This document shows, one piece after another, positions 45,760 to 57,984 of a DNA stretch of 64,000 nt. Within the stretch, counting starts at the first letter, position 1, and every line of letters starts with the position of its first letter. Under the pieces are notes generated by a model, which ran no database searches, was not told where the DNA came from, and saw nothing but the letters and a program-made list of their open reading frames with translations. The stretch is from the NCBI RefSeq assembly GCF_002234675.1, contig NC_019859.2, forward strand, positions 36,167,460 through 36,231,459, in the 5' to 3' direction. Origin of the DNA: Oryzias latipes (Eukaryota; Chordata; Actinopteri; Beloniformes; Adrianichthyidae). Both the position numbers and the translations under genes were made by a program.

Positions 45760-46670
45760 AGCCATGAACACGACGCCGCTGAGCGGACGAGCAGCTCCAC
45801 CTGGTCGTGGCGCCTTCAGGTTGGTGGTAGACGGTCAGGTGCTGCAGGTGAACTTGTCTCAAAGTGTCATCAGCAGACTTGGTTCAAGACTCTGAACTAC
45901 TGTCAGAGTTTGTGACCGACCCAGTAGTGGAGCCCCCCAGTGACAGACCACCACCATGACTAGAACCTAAAGACCTTTGACCTGGTTTAGCAAACGCCAC
46001 ACAGCTGCAGGCCATTTACCAGATGGGAGGGGTACTGGGGTCTCCAGACTAACCAATCACAACCGACTCCACCGCTTTGACTGGAATGACAGACGACCAC
46101 TGCAGGTGACTCCACCCACACCGCCATGAACGTTTGCATACAGACCATGTGACCTGGACGATGCAGCCACGGTCTGCTGTCCTGTTCCCGGATGAGGGTC
46201 GGGTCACCGTGCAGAAGTGATGGTCGTCAGCGTTGCTGGAGAAGGCGAGGTGAGCGATACGCCGAGGTAAGCATGGTCTCCATGGTTCACTTTGGTGGGG
46301 GAGGAGCAACAGTCTGGACCAGCATCACCAGGTTCTTGTAGACGGTCCAGTCACTGCAGGTTCTGACCCCAGAGACGTCATAGAACCATCATTATCCCCC
46401 AATTCCACCAGAACACCCCCAACTTCCTGTTCATGGATGACGATGCTCCAGCACATGGTGCTAGAATTGTTAAAGCCGGACTTTAGAAAGTGGGCGTGGC
46501 CTCATATATGGTATGACCAGCAATGACCTCTGACCTGAACCCCATAGAGCAGGTCTGGGATCAGCTGAAGCAGAGACTGGATGATCAGACCCCCAAGTGA
46601 CCGGGCAGAACTGCATGTAGAACTTGTGGAAGAGTGGACCGCCTCAGAACAGCATCATTTTTTTCTTTGC
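45760..46670 (+). pseudogene. Tc1-like transposase fossil
   Basis: In broken frames the + strand reads FMDDDAPAHGARIVKAGL near 46430-46485 and TSDLNPIEQVWDQLKQRLDD near 46530-46580. These match the second Asp and the third acidic residue blocks of Tc1-type DDE transposases. Multiple stops and frameshifts interrupt it. Terminal repeats were not located. It is clearly older than the copy at 40742. Confidence 0.75.
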
Positions 46671-46679
46671 AATGACTTG

Positions 46680-48270
46680 GGACTTGCTGGAGACTTGAGG
46701 GTAAAGACTTCCATTCTGAAGGTGACTTGGCAGTGGTTAGTGACTGACCTCCTCCTCTGGTTTTAGTTGACGTAACACTTTGCACAATCCCACGGTTTTC
46801 CGAGTCCTCTGCGAGAAATTTCTGCCAGATCATAACAATCTCAAACTTGTTAGCTTTCCTGGAACCCACATCAATGACACTTTTCAAATGGCTGCAGAAA
46901 GAACCAGATGGATCAACATGTAATTTGTTAGCTCATGCTCTTGTTTTGAACACAATTATGTAATTCACCGATCATAGAAGCTATTACCAGATGAGTTAGC
47001 ATGCTCCTGTGTGAAATCATGGAACTTTTTCATCAGTGTGAGGTGTTGAACTGCTACAACTGCTCTTCATGCAGCTACAGACGATGCTGCATGTCATCAA
47101 ATTAATTTGAAATCTGCAATAATTACCCAAACATGGACCTGCTACTTATTGTTCTCCAGTCTGCTGACAGAAGACCACTTTTAACCGCGGCTTGCAGCTG
47201 CAGAATTACTCAACAAGTGGCTCTAGAATTGAAACCCTGAGTCTGTTCAGTAACATTTTCCATTGACCAAGTCAAGAAAAACTCTGTTGATTACAGCAAT
47301 CTGAAGTGTTTTTGAGGGGAAAGATAAAATCTTGTTTCGTTCCAAACTTGGGGCCAATCTCTTTGGCACAGTCTGTTCTCTGTTTGAACCAACAACTGGA
47401 GCCTACCACCATTATTTCTGCTATGAATATTTTCAGGTATTTGCGTCTAAAAACACACACAACCCTAAGTGTGGTGAGTGACGATGGGCTGCGTGTTTTC
47501 TGCTCCTCGTTGGCCGGTATGTCCTTAGACTGTAAAAAGAAGAACTTTTAACCCGATAAAGTAAAAAAAACAGTTTAAAAGCAGATAACAGAATTTTGAT
47601 TGACTGTATGTCTCTACCAGCTTCTAGACGGCAAACGTTTTGATCCCTACAAAGATTTCAGTCCTTGTTTTTAAACATTCAAGATATTTGACCAAGTTTT
47701 CAGTTGATTTAGCTACTCTTTGCTCCTTTCAGAGCTTTTCTCTAAATCAGTAGAGAAATGTTTCTCTTCTTGAGAGTTGGGATCTACAAAGAAGGAAATT
47801 ATTATTAAAATGCGTTAAAATAATTTTGCTCCAAACTTAATAGAAAAACTTGATTTAAGAGCAAATTAACCCTAAAAATTTCGCTTTAATTGTTGGTTCA
47901 ATTTTAAGTATGTCATTATAAAGTTTAATAACAGCTAGACTGACTTTAATTGTTTTTATTTAGGAACGAAAAACGTAGATTTATTTTCTAAGAATAACAG
48001 CCGGTTATAGATTTGATGAGGATTTATTCAGATGGACTTGACTTGTACTAAGATTCTCATTTTGTTCACATTTTGTTTTAAAATGATTCATTTGCACTTA
48101 CTACACTAGTTTTTTTGAACTACAATTAGGTTATTAAAGACTCAAAAATACAAACAATTTGATCAAAATGAGTAAAAAACAAACAAACCTATTACTGAAC
48201 TCTATAATATTTAATTTGAAGTAATTCTATTTTATAGTTCACTAATTCTGGATTATTTTTCCCTTTTTGA
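46680..48270. other. Gene-free AT-rich stretch
   Basis: Nothing recognisable on either strand. Low-complexity AT-rich DNA prevails in 47560-48250. Confidence 0.6.
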
Positions 48271-48274
48271 ATCC

Positions 48275-48390
48275 TGTGTGACCCTGCGACAGTCTGGCGA
48301 CCTGTCCAGGATGTCCCCTGCCTTCACCCACAAGTGGACGGGTAAGACCCCGAAAGGGAGAAAGGTAAGAAGATGAATGAATGACTGAAT
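48275..48390 (+). repeat. LINE/SINE 3'-tail fragment
   Basis: CCCTGCGACAGTCTGGCGAC, CTGTCCAGGATGTCCCCTGC and CCCCGAAAGGGAGAAAGGTA, ending in GAATGAATGA, form the common fish tail. It is in opposite orientation to 11535-11640. Confidence 0.65.
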
Positions 48391-48827
48391 AAATTATTCA
48401 TGTGTGGAACTCTTTGTTTCTAGCTTTTAATATCTTATTGTCAGATTGATTCTCAAGCAAAAAGACGCTGCATGAACAGATCATTTTACTGCTTTCTAGT
48501 CAGATTACTGCTGTTTTCCACAGCGGAGTATTTGGGGCCTCTAAAATAGAAGTAATTTTAAGAAAATAAAGTTGGAATGACCCTAAAGTTCAGGAAGAGA
48601 ATGCCATGTGCAGCAGCAGACCGACTTCTTGTCAATTTGGTCAAACTGTCTTTTTTTTGTGAGCTGAATGTTTATTGATAACGTTCCAAATGTTTGTTTG
48701 AATTACGATTTATTAATGTTTTATTCATTGATGGGGGGGCTTGCAGAATCTCTGCAGCCGTTGATGAAGATATACGTGTCCCTGCAGCCGTCCACCTTCA
48801 TCCTTTCTTCCTCCAAAGACCAGGGGC

Positions 48828-49960
48828 CTCATTTCTAAAGGTTGCGTACGCACAGAAGAAGGCGTACGCCACTCTCTACGCAATAGTTGAGATTTACAAA
48901 AAGCAAACTTGACGGGAAAATGTGCGTTCCTTCACGCAAGCTCTGACCCAGGCGTACGCACAAAAACGGGTGAAATGAGAAACGGCGACACCGTCGGCAG
49001 ATGGAAGAAACACGTGAAAGTGAAAATGACAATCCTGCCTCTCAGAAATAACATGAAGACTTCACAAAGCAAGTCTGACAATTAACAGCTACACCAACAC
49101 CCGTTTGATCGATCAGCAGTGAAACAAATAAAAAAAAACAAACGAAAATTACAACAGAAATTGAAATGAACACTTATTTGCAAAAAGAAAAGTGAAAAAT
49201 GTTCTGCAATATTGGCATGTTGTGCAATTCATCCTCATAAATAATATAGTTAACAGAACGAAATAATGTACAAAACTGATATTCCCGTTAATGTGTCCGT
49301 CTGGCGGAGCAGATATAGGTGCAGATAGACAGACAGATGGATAGATAGACGTATTAATTGTCCACTGGGGAAAGTTGTTTACATAGTAAAACATTTCTTC
49401 ATAAGCTATGGAATTATGGTATTCATGCATATGCCTTTAGTTGTTTTATTTTTGATAAAACAATGTATGGCGTATGTCTCAACCATTCAGAAAGCAACAA
49501 GAATTTACATTTGCGCTGAACAATTTCCCATTTCCACGTGGATTATTCCCGACATCTGTAGCTTGTCAGATGTAATTAAATGGAGGGAAATAAAATGCCC
49601 CATCACACTGTGTAATGACGCACAATGGCTGATCTTGCGCTCTTAGAAGATGTGGCAAATGGAAGAATTCGGAGTGAACGCATCTTTAGACAGCAAGAAG
49701 ACTTGCTGACAAACGAGGACGAGTGGCTTATGAGCCGGTTCTGACTTCCTCCAGCCGTCCTGTTGGAGCTTTTGGGGGGGTGTCACCCGGTGCATCTGGC
49801 GCGTCGTGTCCCCCTGTGCCTCCACTTAAGGGATTCCACAATTATTGCCGCCAGTCTGTCTTCAAGAGGGGTCAGCTCCGTGACAACACACCGCACCACC
49901 GCAGCAGTCAAGATTTGGCGATATAAAGTGATATATCTATGCTGATGATCACAATGTATT
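48828..49960 (+). mobile_element. PIF/Harbinger element with HARBI1-like transposase start
   Basis: The left part has GGGGCCTCATTTCTAAAGGT and repeated TGCGTACGCAC-type palindromes (48840-48960), typical of fish Harbinger ends. At 49625 an ATG opens MADLALLEDVANGRIRSER, then IFRQQEDLLTNEDEWLMSRF, and stops at 49742. LPPAVLLEL follows in frame beyond the stop. This is the N-terminus of HARBI1-type nucleases. The catalytic domain is absent, so it is dead. The right end abuts a TTAA element. Confidence 0.75.
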
Positions 49961-49966
49961 AAATAA

Positions 49967-50170
49967 CCCTTGTGCTATTCTAGGCACTGTACCGTTGGGA
50001 GTTGGGTCATCTAGACCCACTAGACAGTGCTCTGAACCTTTTTTCTTCAATGATTTGTGATCTTCACTGGTGTCCATGGATTACATGAAATCTTTCCACC
50101 TTTATCCACCTTTGTCATGGTAGGAATAACACGTCAATGGAAGGGGGGGTCATCTAGGATAGCACAAGGG
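49967..50170. mobile_element. Full-length TTAA-family miniature element
   Basis: CCCTTGTGCTATTCTAGGCA to CTAGGATAGCACAAGGG. The flanks are ATAA and ATGA, so the target site has mutated. The body matches the copies at 37515 and 41826 over its whole length. Confidence 0.88.
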
Positions 50171-50229
50171 ATGAAGCATCAGTTCAGATAGAAAGTTCTC
50201 TTACCAGTTGTTTTTCTCCAGATGATGAA

Positions 50230-50840
50230 GCTAAAGGTTGTTTTAAAGGAACCGGCGCAGTAATACAGAAGATTTAAAACAGGCGACTGGAACTTCTTTT
50301 TGGCGTGTGCGGTTATCACTTTTTAATGCACACCCAGCAGCCAATCAGAATTGAGTATTAACCCGGACCGTGGTATAAACTAGTAATAATTTGGTTTAGA
50401 GTTACCTAAAAGTTCAGAATTTATTTGTTTTTGAAACAGGCGACCTTGGGAGCTTTTCAGGCAGATTACTCTAGCAGTGTTTTACGCGGTTACTCCCCTA
50501 GGGCGGTTCAGTTAATCAACTCACATGTACTTAACTCCAGGTGTGCAAGTTTTTCATTCTTTTCCTTTACAGCAGCGCTGCGTTTATTGCCCCACCCTCC
50601 TTCCCGGGTTCCACCTGTGAGCTCCGTTAGGGGTGGTTATTACCCTAAAGTTTTATGGAAATTTGTTTCATGGAATTGTACGGAGCCTTATGCCAAACTA
50701 AAAGAATGTTACAAAAAGAATGGGAAGGCCAAGTTAAAGAATAGGAATGCCAAGCTACAGTATGGGAATGCAAAACTAAAAGAATGTGAAAATAAATATA
50801 TTTTTACTTGCCCATGTTGAGTTGTCTGACAGAAATGAAG
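50230..50840 (+). repeat. Dispersed repeat shared with 12860-13200
   Basis: The shared core runs from CGACCTTGGGAGCTTTTCAG to GAGTTGTCTGACAGAAATGA. A short internal tandem of AAGAATG/GGAATGCC-like units at 50700-50790 is unique to this copy. Confidence 0.6.
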
Positions 50841-52830
50841 CTTCACAAAATGCTCCACATCTTTCATCTTTGAGCTAGGCTCCGATAAACAGACAACTAA
50901 CAAACGTTAATATATGACTTTTTTGATTGTAAATGTAAGTATTTTTTCTCATAAACATACAGGTTTTAAAGTTGTACATTTATGACAAAAAAGTCATACA
51001 TTTAGTCTGTGACTTAAGTCGTAATTACACGACTTTTTCCTCATAATTTAACAGATACGCCTTATTTTTCAAAAAAGTCATAGTTATTTTGTACTTGTCA
51101 GATCTTTCGCATGTGTCCTGTGTGTTGGGTTTTTACATCAAGGTTTTTTAGTTTTGCTAAAGTTTAAAGCCATTATAATAAAAAGTATTCTGTTGTACTT
51201 TTCCTATTTTTAGGATACTTCTTTTTCTAGTGTAACCACACCTTTGCAACTGGAAAGCTCTTTCTGATTGCATTATCAACGCGCTTTTCGTGATTTCCTT
51301 TCTCTTCAGGGGTTAGATTTTTTTGCTGTTTTCATACCTCTCCTTTAACAGCTGATGGAGACTTCTGTGTTTGTGGCCTGGCAGAGCAGGACTCTTCTGA
51401 AGCTCCATGAGATGAACCTGATCTTAAAGGTGCTGTTATTGTATCCAGGAATATTCCTGTCCTGTTCCATAAGACTTTGTGGCGCTTGTGGTTTCTCCCG
51501 CTGGGACCACATGGGCTAATAACAGCGTACAATCAACAAGTGCATCACTTTTTAGTCATTTTCCAGCGTATCGAAAAGCAGAGCCAGAGCCGGTTCCTCC
51601 TCTGCATTCTCAGGCCTCAGCAGGTTTGTCTCGGTGGCAGAATAGACGGTTCCTGTGTTTGTGCCTGTTCCTGTCTCCCGCTGTCACCCCGAGGCGTGTC
51701 GCCATTGTTTCCTCGCAGAGTGCCAGAGGTCAGGCTGCGCTCCCGCTCGGAAGGCCCGGGTCTCTGTGGAGCTCAGCGGAGGGAGGGGAGCCGGGAGGGT
51801 GCGGGAGGCTGGGCTCCCAACAGAGCGGGTTGCACCTAAACGGAGTTCGAACCCAGTCAGAGGACGGTTGAGCTGCTGACTCCAGTTCACTCGCACATGG
51901 ACACGTCCACCTTTTGTTGTTCAGGGGGGATTCCAGGTTTTCTTGTAAACATTGTGCAGGTAAACAGACTCCCTGTCTGGCACACTGAGATTACAATCAG
52001 GTCATTTTATTCTTTGCTATTTTTGTTGGTCTCTTCCGTTCTTTGCTTGTTTTTGGTTTTTGAGTTTATCCGAAAACAGAGCGTCCTCCATGTCCGTCCA
52101 ACATTCTGCTACATTTTTATTTACTTTGTCAGTTTTGGTGTTTAATCTTTTTTCAGGCTTGTAGGATTATTAACCACAATCTGAAAACTATACATTATGT
52201 ACGGGATAAAGCCCAACGAGGCGTCCATTATCAAAAATTAACAGACAACGCAGAGGCAATATCTGATCATTCATCTACCATGGTCATTTATAATGAAGTA
52301 AATACTAACTCAAATATTAGTCCTTTAATCTTGACATCTTGATTAAATCTGTTCTCATGAGAAGTAGATTATCCTGGAACTTTTTTTAATGGACACCCTG
52401 CAGCCAATCAGATTCCAGCTACGGTCACCAATACAATGAGGAGGCAGAATCTCTAAGATTAAAAAGAAATCATTGGTGTGGTTGTGAATGCAGATGGTGG
52501 ATTTAGGCGGTGGATGACGAAATTGGGCGACAGCTGGGCAGTTCCAGGGCGGTGGTGGCAGCTCTGGTTGGACGATGGGCAAGTGTCTCCAGACGGCTGC
52601 CTGGTGGCCCCGAGATAAAAAATTGGGTCATCCTGCACTCACAACTCAGATCTTGAGCACACATTATAATCCTGCCAAAATACACATTTTTAGACAACAT
52701 GCCTTTTTAGCACAAAGTTCTGTCTTCGTAGTCATCAAGCGCAATTCATCAGACGGAGTTATCAGAGTCGCTGTGGCGCTATTAACGCCATCATGAGTCT
52801 TGTGCAGCATCAGTGCTGTCCCATGAACGC
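50840..52830. other. Gene-free stretch, locally GC-rich
   Basis: Bases 51330-51900 are GC-richer with several overlapping open frames up to 130 codons, but no protein motif or splice pattern convinces. It might be an untranslated first exon or a regulatory block. The rest is AT-rich. Confidence 0.4.
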
Positions 52831-52834
52831 CAGG

Positions 52835-53005
52835 GCCCCAGACCGGTCACCTCCAGGCCCCCAGTCCGGTCATCGCCAGGCCCCTGGTCCGGTCACCGCC
52901 AGGCCCCAGTCTGATCATTGTCAGGCCCCAGTACGGTAATTGCCAGGCCCCCGGTCCGGTCACCGCCAGGCCCTGAGTCTGGTAACCACCAGGCCCCCCA
53001 GCCCA
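52835..53005. repeat. Minisatellite, about 22-bp unit
   Basis: Tandem CCAGGCCCCCAGTCCGGTCA with variants (CGCCAGGCCCCTGGTCCGGT, TGTCAGGCCCCAGTACGGTA), about seven copies. Confidence 0.9.
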
Positions 53006-53009
53006 TGTT

Positions 53010-54589
53010 GACAGCGGCAATGGGGACAACAGCACGGGGACCGATGTCCAATGTCAAAAAATCCAATGTCAAAAAAGTTTCGGGTTGCCGTAAAACCTGG
53101 ACTTTTTCTTTAAAAAAAATAAAATTGTCTGCCTGCCGATTTTGCAGAAAAACTTGCATACAGGTCGCTGCACTGCGGCGCGTTGGGAAATGTGGCCGCA
53201 ATCGAACTTGGAATCGTTCCAAATGTGCTGCTACATTAAAATATTGGATCTTGCGGTATCCTCACTGTGAATGTTTCCCCTCTGAGGCTTTTGTTGTTTC
53301 TTTCCATTGTGAGATTTTCATGTGGGGGCTGCCAACAACCAACAGGGACGTTGTTCCATGTGGCCCTGACATGCAGAAGTTGCTTAGAATCTCCTCAAAA
53401 TTTGATCGAAACACTTTATTCTTGGTTTATTTGGGTTTTTTGGAAATCAGTTGTTCTCACCTCTACAACAGAAACCAAAGATGTAAAGGTTTAGAAAAGT
53501 GTGAGCTTGGTTCTGTTTGACTTTAGTCACGTCTTTGTGTATTTAAGTTATCTTGTTTGGTTTTCTTCAACCACTCACGCTCCGTTTCTGCACGGACCTC
53601 GACTTTCAAACGAGGTTTCAACCGTTAATCATCACAGCTGTTTCTCGTTCCTTAATCATTCCCATATTCAGCATAAAAACATGTGTTTTTTTGGTTTTGT
53701 ACTTGTCAGATGTGTAGCATGTCTCCTGTGTGTGTTGGGTTTTTACATCTAGATTTTTTAGTTTTGCTACAGTTTATTTAATAACAGATTTAAGTTTTTG
53801 TTCAACCTGTTCTGTGGCCTCATTCATGAAACTGGATATCAGCCTAGAATGGGACATCTACTCAAAATATACAAGTACTATACACTTTAACATGATCAGT
53901 TAAAATACTCCAAATAATTTGTGCTTTACCATAGTCTCAATGGAGCCTTCTCTTTACAAATAGTAACATGCAACCATGCAAACAGATTAAACTTCCTGTT
54001 TGTTCAGGACGTGAGAGGGTCGACTCTGAATGGCTGCAGTGACAAAGGATGCTAACAGCAGTATTTCAATGAGGATTTGGTAGCACCACGGAGAGTGTGG
54101 AAGAACAGGAATCATGAAACGGCACAAATGAAAGACAAACAGTTAATATTTTATAGTTTAGTTTCCCTCTGACCGCAGTGTTGTTTCCATCTTTGGTTTA
54201 CCCCCTCGCTGCGGTTTCAGCAAAGCCGAGATGGGATGGCCACGAAGAATGGACGCCAACGGGAGGACTGGTGGGACAGCGGGAGACAGCAGTAGGTGTC
54301 AGCGTTTACCTTTTTTAAGTCCGTCCACACTGAGGTGGTTCCTCTGTTTAACAGAAAAATAAACTCGCAGAATGACGACGAGTCAAAACAATAAACTAAA
54401 ATGGGACGAATGTCATCAGTTAGACAAGGTAAGTTATTTTTTAGAGCAGATGTTATGCACTAAGATAATTTATAGAGTTTTTATATAGAACATTAAAATA
54501 AATATTCAAAAGAAATATTAAAACAGTGATCATTTAAAATTTTAAGAAAGTTTAAAAGACCTGAATTTAAAGTCAGCATAAAGTAACAG
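53010..54589. other. Gene-free stretch
   Basis: No family resemblance in any frame. A spliceable-looking segment at 54219-54289 (acceptor GCGGTTTCAG, donor AGCA|GTAGGT) has no partner exons. Confidence 0.5.
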
Positions 54590-54770
54590 CACAGATGTAA
54601 ACTTATGAATCCGCTGGGACTGAAAGAAAGCGTTTCTGATCTAAGGCTTTCTGGAAGTCTGTTCCAGATCTGTGGAGCATAGAAGCTGAATGCTCTTCTC
54701 CATGTTTGGTTTGGACTCTAGGAACTGACAAAAGACCGGATCCAGATGATCAGTGGGCTCATAAAAACAG
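54590..54770 (+). repeat. LINE remnant (non-coding end)
   Basis: GCTTTCTGGAAGTCTGTTCC, AGATCTGTGGAGCATAGAAG and CTGAATGCTCTTCTCCATGT resemble a phrase frequent in fish LINE 3' regions. It is a short diverged piece. Confidence 0.45.
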
Positions 54771-56700
54771 TTTATGGTCATTATTATCCCCGTAGAAAAT
54801 GTCTTCTGTCCTGAGCATGTGATGGTGTAGATGCAGGTCACAAAGCATCGGCGTTATATTGTCATCAAGCGCTGGTAGCAAAGTCACACTAGTCACAGTC
54901 TGGCCTGTGAAATTCAGCCTTTTCCCGCAGAGGTGAAGTTCTGAACTACTGACTTGTTCCATCTGGTTCTGATGAAGAAACGACCTGTGCTGCAAGCTTC
55001 ATGTAAAGTCTGTGATTTCACTGTTCAGTGTGATGTGGGTAAATTCCAGCCATGATAGCGCAGTCTGTTTGTATTCTAACCTCTGTAATCTCCCACCGAT
55101 CTAGAAGCAGACGTGAGCAGCAGCACTTCATCTTTGATGAGGAACTGATAAATTTGCTGCTAAAATATACAAAGAGTGGAGGAACTTCACGTCTTCATCC
55201 AACAATGCGCCTGCTGTTCTCCACAGGAGCTGAAGGCAAAGCTCAACCAACTGGACCAAACTAAGGTTTTTAAAAGTTGTTTCTGAAAATAAAACAAATT
55301 AATTAATAACTAAACGTTAAATGTGAATAAATAATTGTAACAAATAAATAAAATCAAAAGAAAAAATAAACAAATATACATACATGTATATTCATGCGCA
55401 TATGTCATATTAAAAAGAGAACATAGATAAATAAAATGTAAAATAAGTTCCTAACCGGACAACCTTAAAACCTAAAGCATGTGTCGACCCCTAAACGGGT
55501 GACTTTTCCTTAAAGTATTATGAAGTTGATGAACATGTTATCAAGTAAAACTGTACCTATAATCCCCTCATGAGTTTTATCTGAATAAATTCTCCCTGAG
55601 GCTTTGGGGCTTCTCAGAGTTGGAGTTAATGCAAGACCGCCTTCTGAGGGTTTGCTTTCAGTCGTGGTTTCCTCCATGCTCTCTTCTTCCCCTCAAGTCC
55701 ACGTAGAGCCATCTGTTGCAGTGACGGATGGGACAACCTGACGGATGGATTTTGACCTTTAATTCACCTGTAACGTCTTTGGAAGCTACGACAGGTTTTG
55801 GACAAAATTCTGATGAAGGCTAAGGTTGTAGTGCACTATTTAGAGAGTAGGGAAGGAATTTAATGTCTGAATTCCTTCCCTACTCTCTTTACATACTGTA
55901 TAGTTTTTTTAGTGGTTAGGGGTTAGGGTGGGAGCTGTGGCGTCCCCAGAGGATGCCTTAAAGTGACGCTGGCTTTGACTTGGCCTCCTAAGGCGCCTAA
56001 TAGTTTACTTTGGCTCTGCTTTCTGTGAACTGACTTGTTTTTTGTTCTTTCTTATTTTGCTGCCTATTTTCAACAACAATGTCGCCTATTTTGATTCTTA
56101 TTGTGCTTTTTTGTTTTTGTTGCAGACACACAAACATAAAAAAATATATTTTTTAATTTCTCAGATTGTTTAGCAATTTATTTGATTTGTTCCTAAATCT
56201 GTATTCAACATATTTGGGCCTTTTTCTTTTTTTTTTGAACCAGGTGGATGAATTTCTATGCATTCAACCTTTGCTCCTTTGCTTCTTTGAGTCGCTTTTC
56301 CTTTGAGTTTTTCTTTGTCCTCAAGTCATTTCTTCTATAACACATTCTTTGAGGCGTGTCTCCAGACTCCGCCCACCTCCTACTTCTGGGGTTAACATTG
56401 TAAACTGCTAAGACAGCAAATCAAGACTAATGAGTCTTTAACGAAGCCGTCCTCCAGCCTCCAGTCTGCTGCAGCTCTGCTCAGTTTCTGTCTAAAGATG
56501 GGAGGGGAACAAAGGAACAAAACCCGGATCAACACGCCGGCTGAAAGGCCTGCTGGGGTTTTTGCACACTGTGTGTCATCAGATGGAGCAGACAAAAGCC
56601 ACTTTACTTGGACACATCTGTGGGAAAAAAAACCTACAGCTGACATATGTAACCAAGTGGTAGAAAATATTTGTTTGCTGAAGAAATCCATGATATAAAG
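54770..56700. other. Gene-free AT-rich stretch
   Basis: No coding signature. A short inverted repeat occurs at 55845-55885 (AGAGAGTAGGGAAGGAATT and AATTCCTTCCCTACTCTC). Confidence 0.55.
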
Positions 56701-56701
56701 C

Positions 56702-56875
56702 AGGGGTGGGCAAACTACGGCCTGCGGGCTGGATCCGGCCCGCCTCCATGTTTGGTCAGGCCCACTGAACAATATCAGAGAGCCATGTTTTTTTTAGCTG
56801 GCCACACGATCACAGTCTTTCCTTTCTATGTCAGGTTCATGGAGCTCTTCTAAAGCAGGGTTGGCCACCCCTGTT
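56702..56875. mobile_element. hAT-like (Charlie-type) miniature element
   Basis: The start CAGGGGTGGGCAAACTACGG and CCTGCGGGCTGGATCCGGCC is the characteristic end of Charlie-type hAT elements. An opposed GGTTGGCCACCCCTG lies at 56858-56873. Flanks are not clearly duplicated. Confidence 0.6.
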
Positions 56876-57885
56876 CTAAAGGAACATCCACCACAGATGC
56901 AAGCATTTCTCCAGGCATGGCCCTCCGTCTGTGCAGAGACGCCGGGACGGACTAACGTCATCCAACACCACGTACACACCACTGATGAGGTCCCAGCCAG
57001 AGCAAATCGAGTTTCCCCGATGAAGAGAGACATCATTGAGGAACACGTAAGGCAGATGCTCGAGGATGATGTTATCCGGCCATCTCAGTCGGCCTGGGCT
57101 GTCAGGTCAAAAAATCTGACAGATCTTACAGATTCTGCATAGACTGTAGGAGACTTAATGCAAAAACGCCACTAGATGCGTACCCAATGCCCATAATACA
57201 CGACATTCTGGAGTCGTTGCATGGTGCAAGATGCTTTAGTTCACTGGATCTTCAGTCTGGCTACTGGCAGGTGGCTATGAATCCACCCCATAGGGCTAAG
57301 ACGGCCGTCCTAACGCCAATGGGACTGAATTCAATGTTATGCCATTTGGATTGAGGAATGCAGGGGCTACTTCTCCAACGGCTCATGGAGACGGTATTGG
57401 GAGACTTAAAGGGGCGCATTTGTTTTGTGTATATTGATGATATTATTGCATATTCTCCTGATGCAGAGCAGGATCTCAAAGATCTTCAGGTCGTGTTTGC
57501 AAGGTTGAAAGCAGCTAACCTTACGCTGAATCTGAAAAAGTGCCACTTCCTGAAAGAGCAGGTAACGTTCTTGGGACATATTGTCTCAGGCAGAGGAGTG
57601 GAGGTGGACGAAGAGAAGACCTCGGCCGTGACAAACTTCTCCATCCCTCAAAACCTCAAGGCCCATTTGCGTTTTTTGGGGTTGGTGGGTTGGTATCATA
57701 AATTTGTGCCACATTGTGCAGATCTTGCTGCCCCGTTAAACCACCTGAAGTGGAAGGGGGTAGAGTGGGTGGGGACAGAGGACTGCCAAAGGAGCTTTGA
57801 CCAGCTAAAAGGGGCACTGAAAACATCTTCTGTGCTGGCACAGCCCGATATCCCGGCCCTTCCAAATACAAACAGACGCTAGTGA
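56876..57885 (+). pseudogene. Ty3/gypsy retrotransposon pol fragment (reverse transcriptase)
   Basis: Frames read RANRVSPMKRDIIEEHVRQM then [14 protein letters not shown] (RT start). After frameshifts comes [15 protein letters not shown] with the YIDD variant of the RT active site, then [40 protein letters not shown] and [10 protein letters not shown], the RT-RNase H linker of gypsy elements. It stops at a poly-C run (57887-57901). Protease, integrase and gag are not seen. It is dead. Confidence 0.88.
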
Positions 57886-57984
57886 CCCCCCCCCCCCCCC
57901 CATGGGATCTACAGGTCATAGACCTGGAGAAAGCCATGAGATCAAGCCTTGCGATGCATTGCTGGGACTGACTCCAGGACCTCC

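Noticed and set aside
51477-51879. Overlapping 120-130 codon frames in a GC-rich patch
   Set aside because: Three frames are open at once, which indicates composition rather than coding; no family resemblance.
54219-54290. Segment with acceptor and donor that could be an exon
   Set aside because: No neighbouring exon in phase and no family match for any frame.
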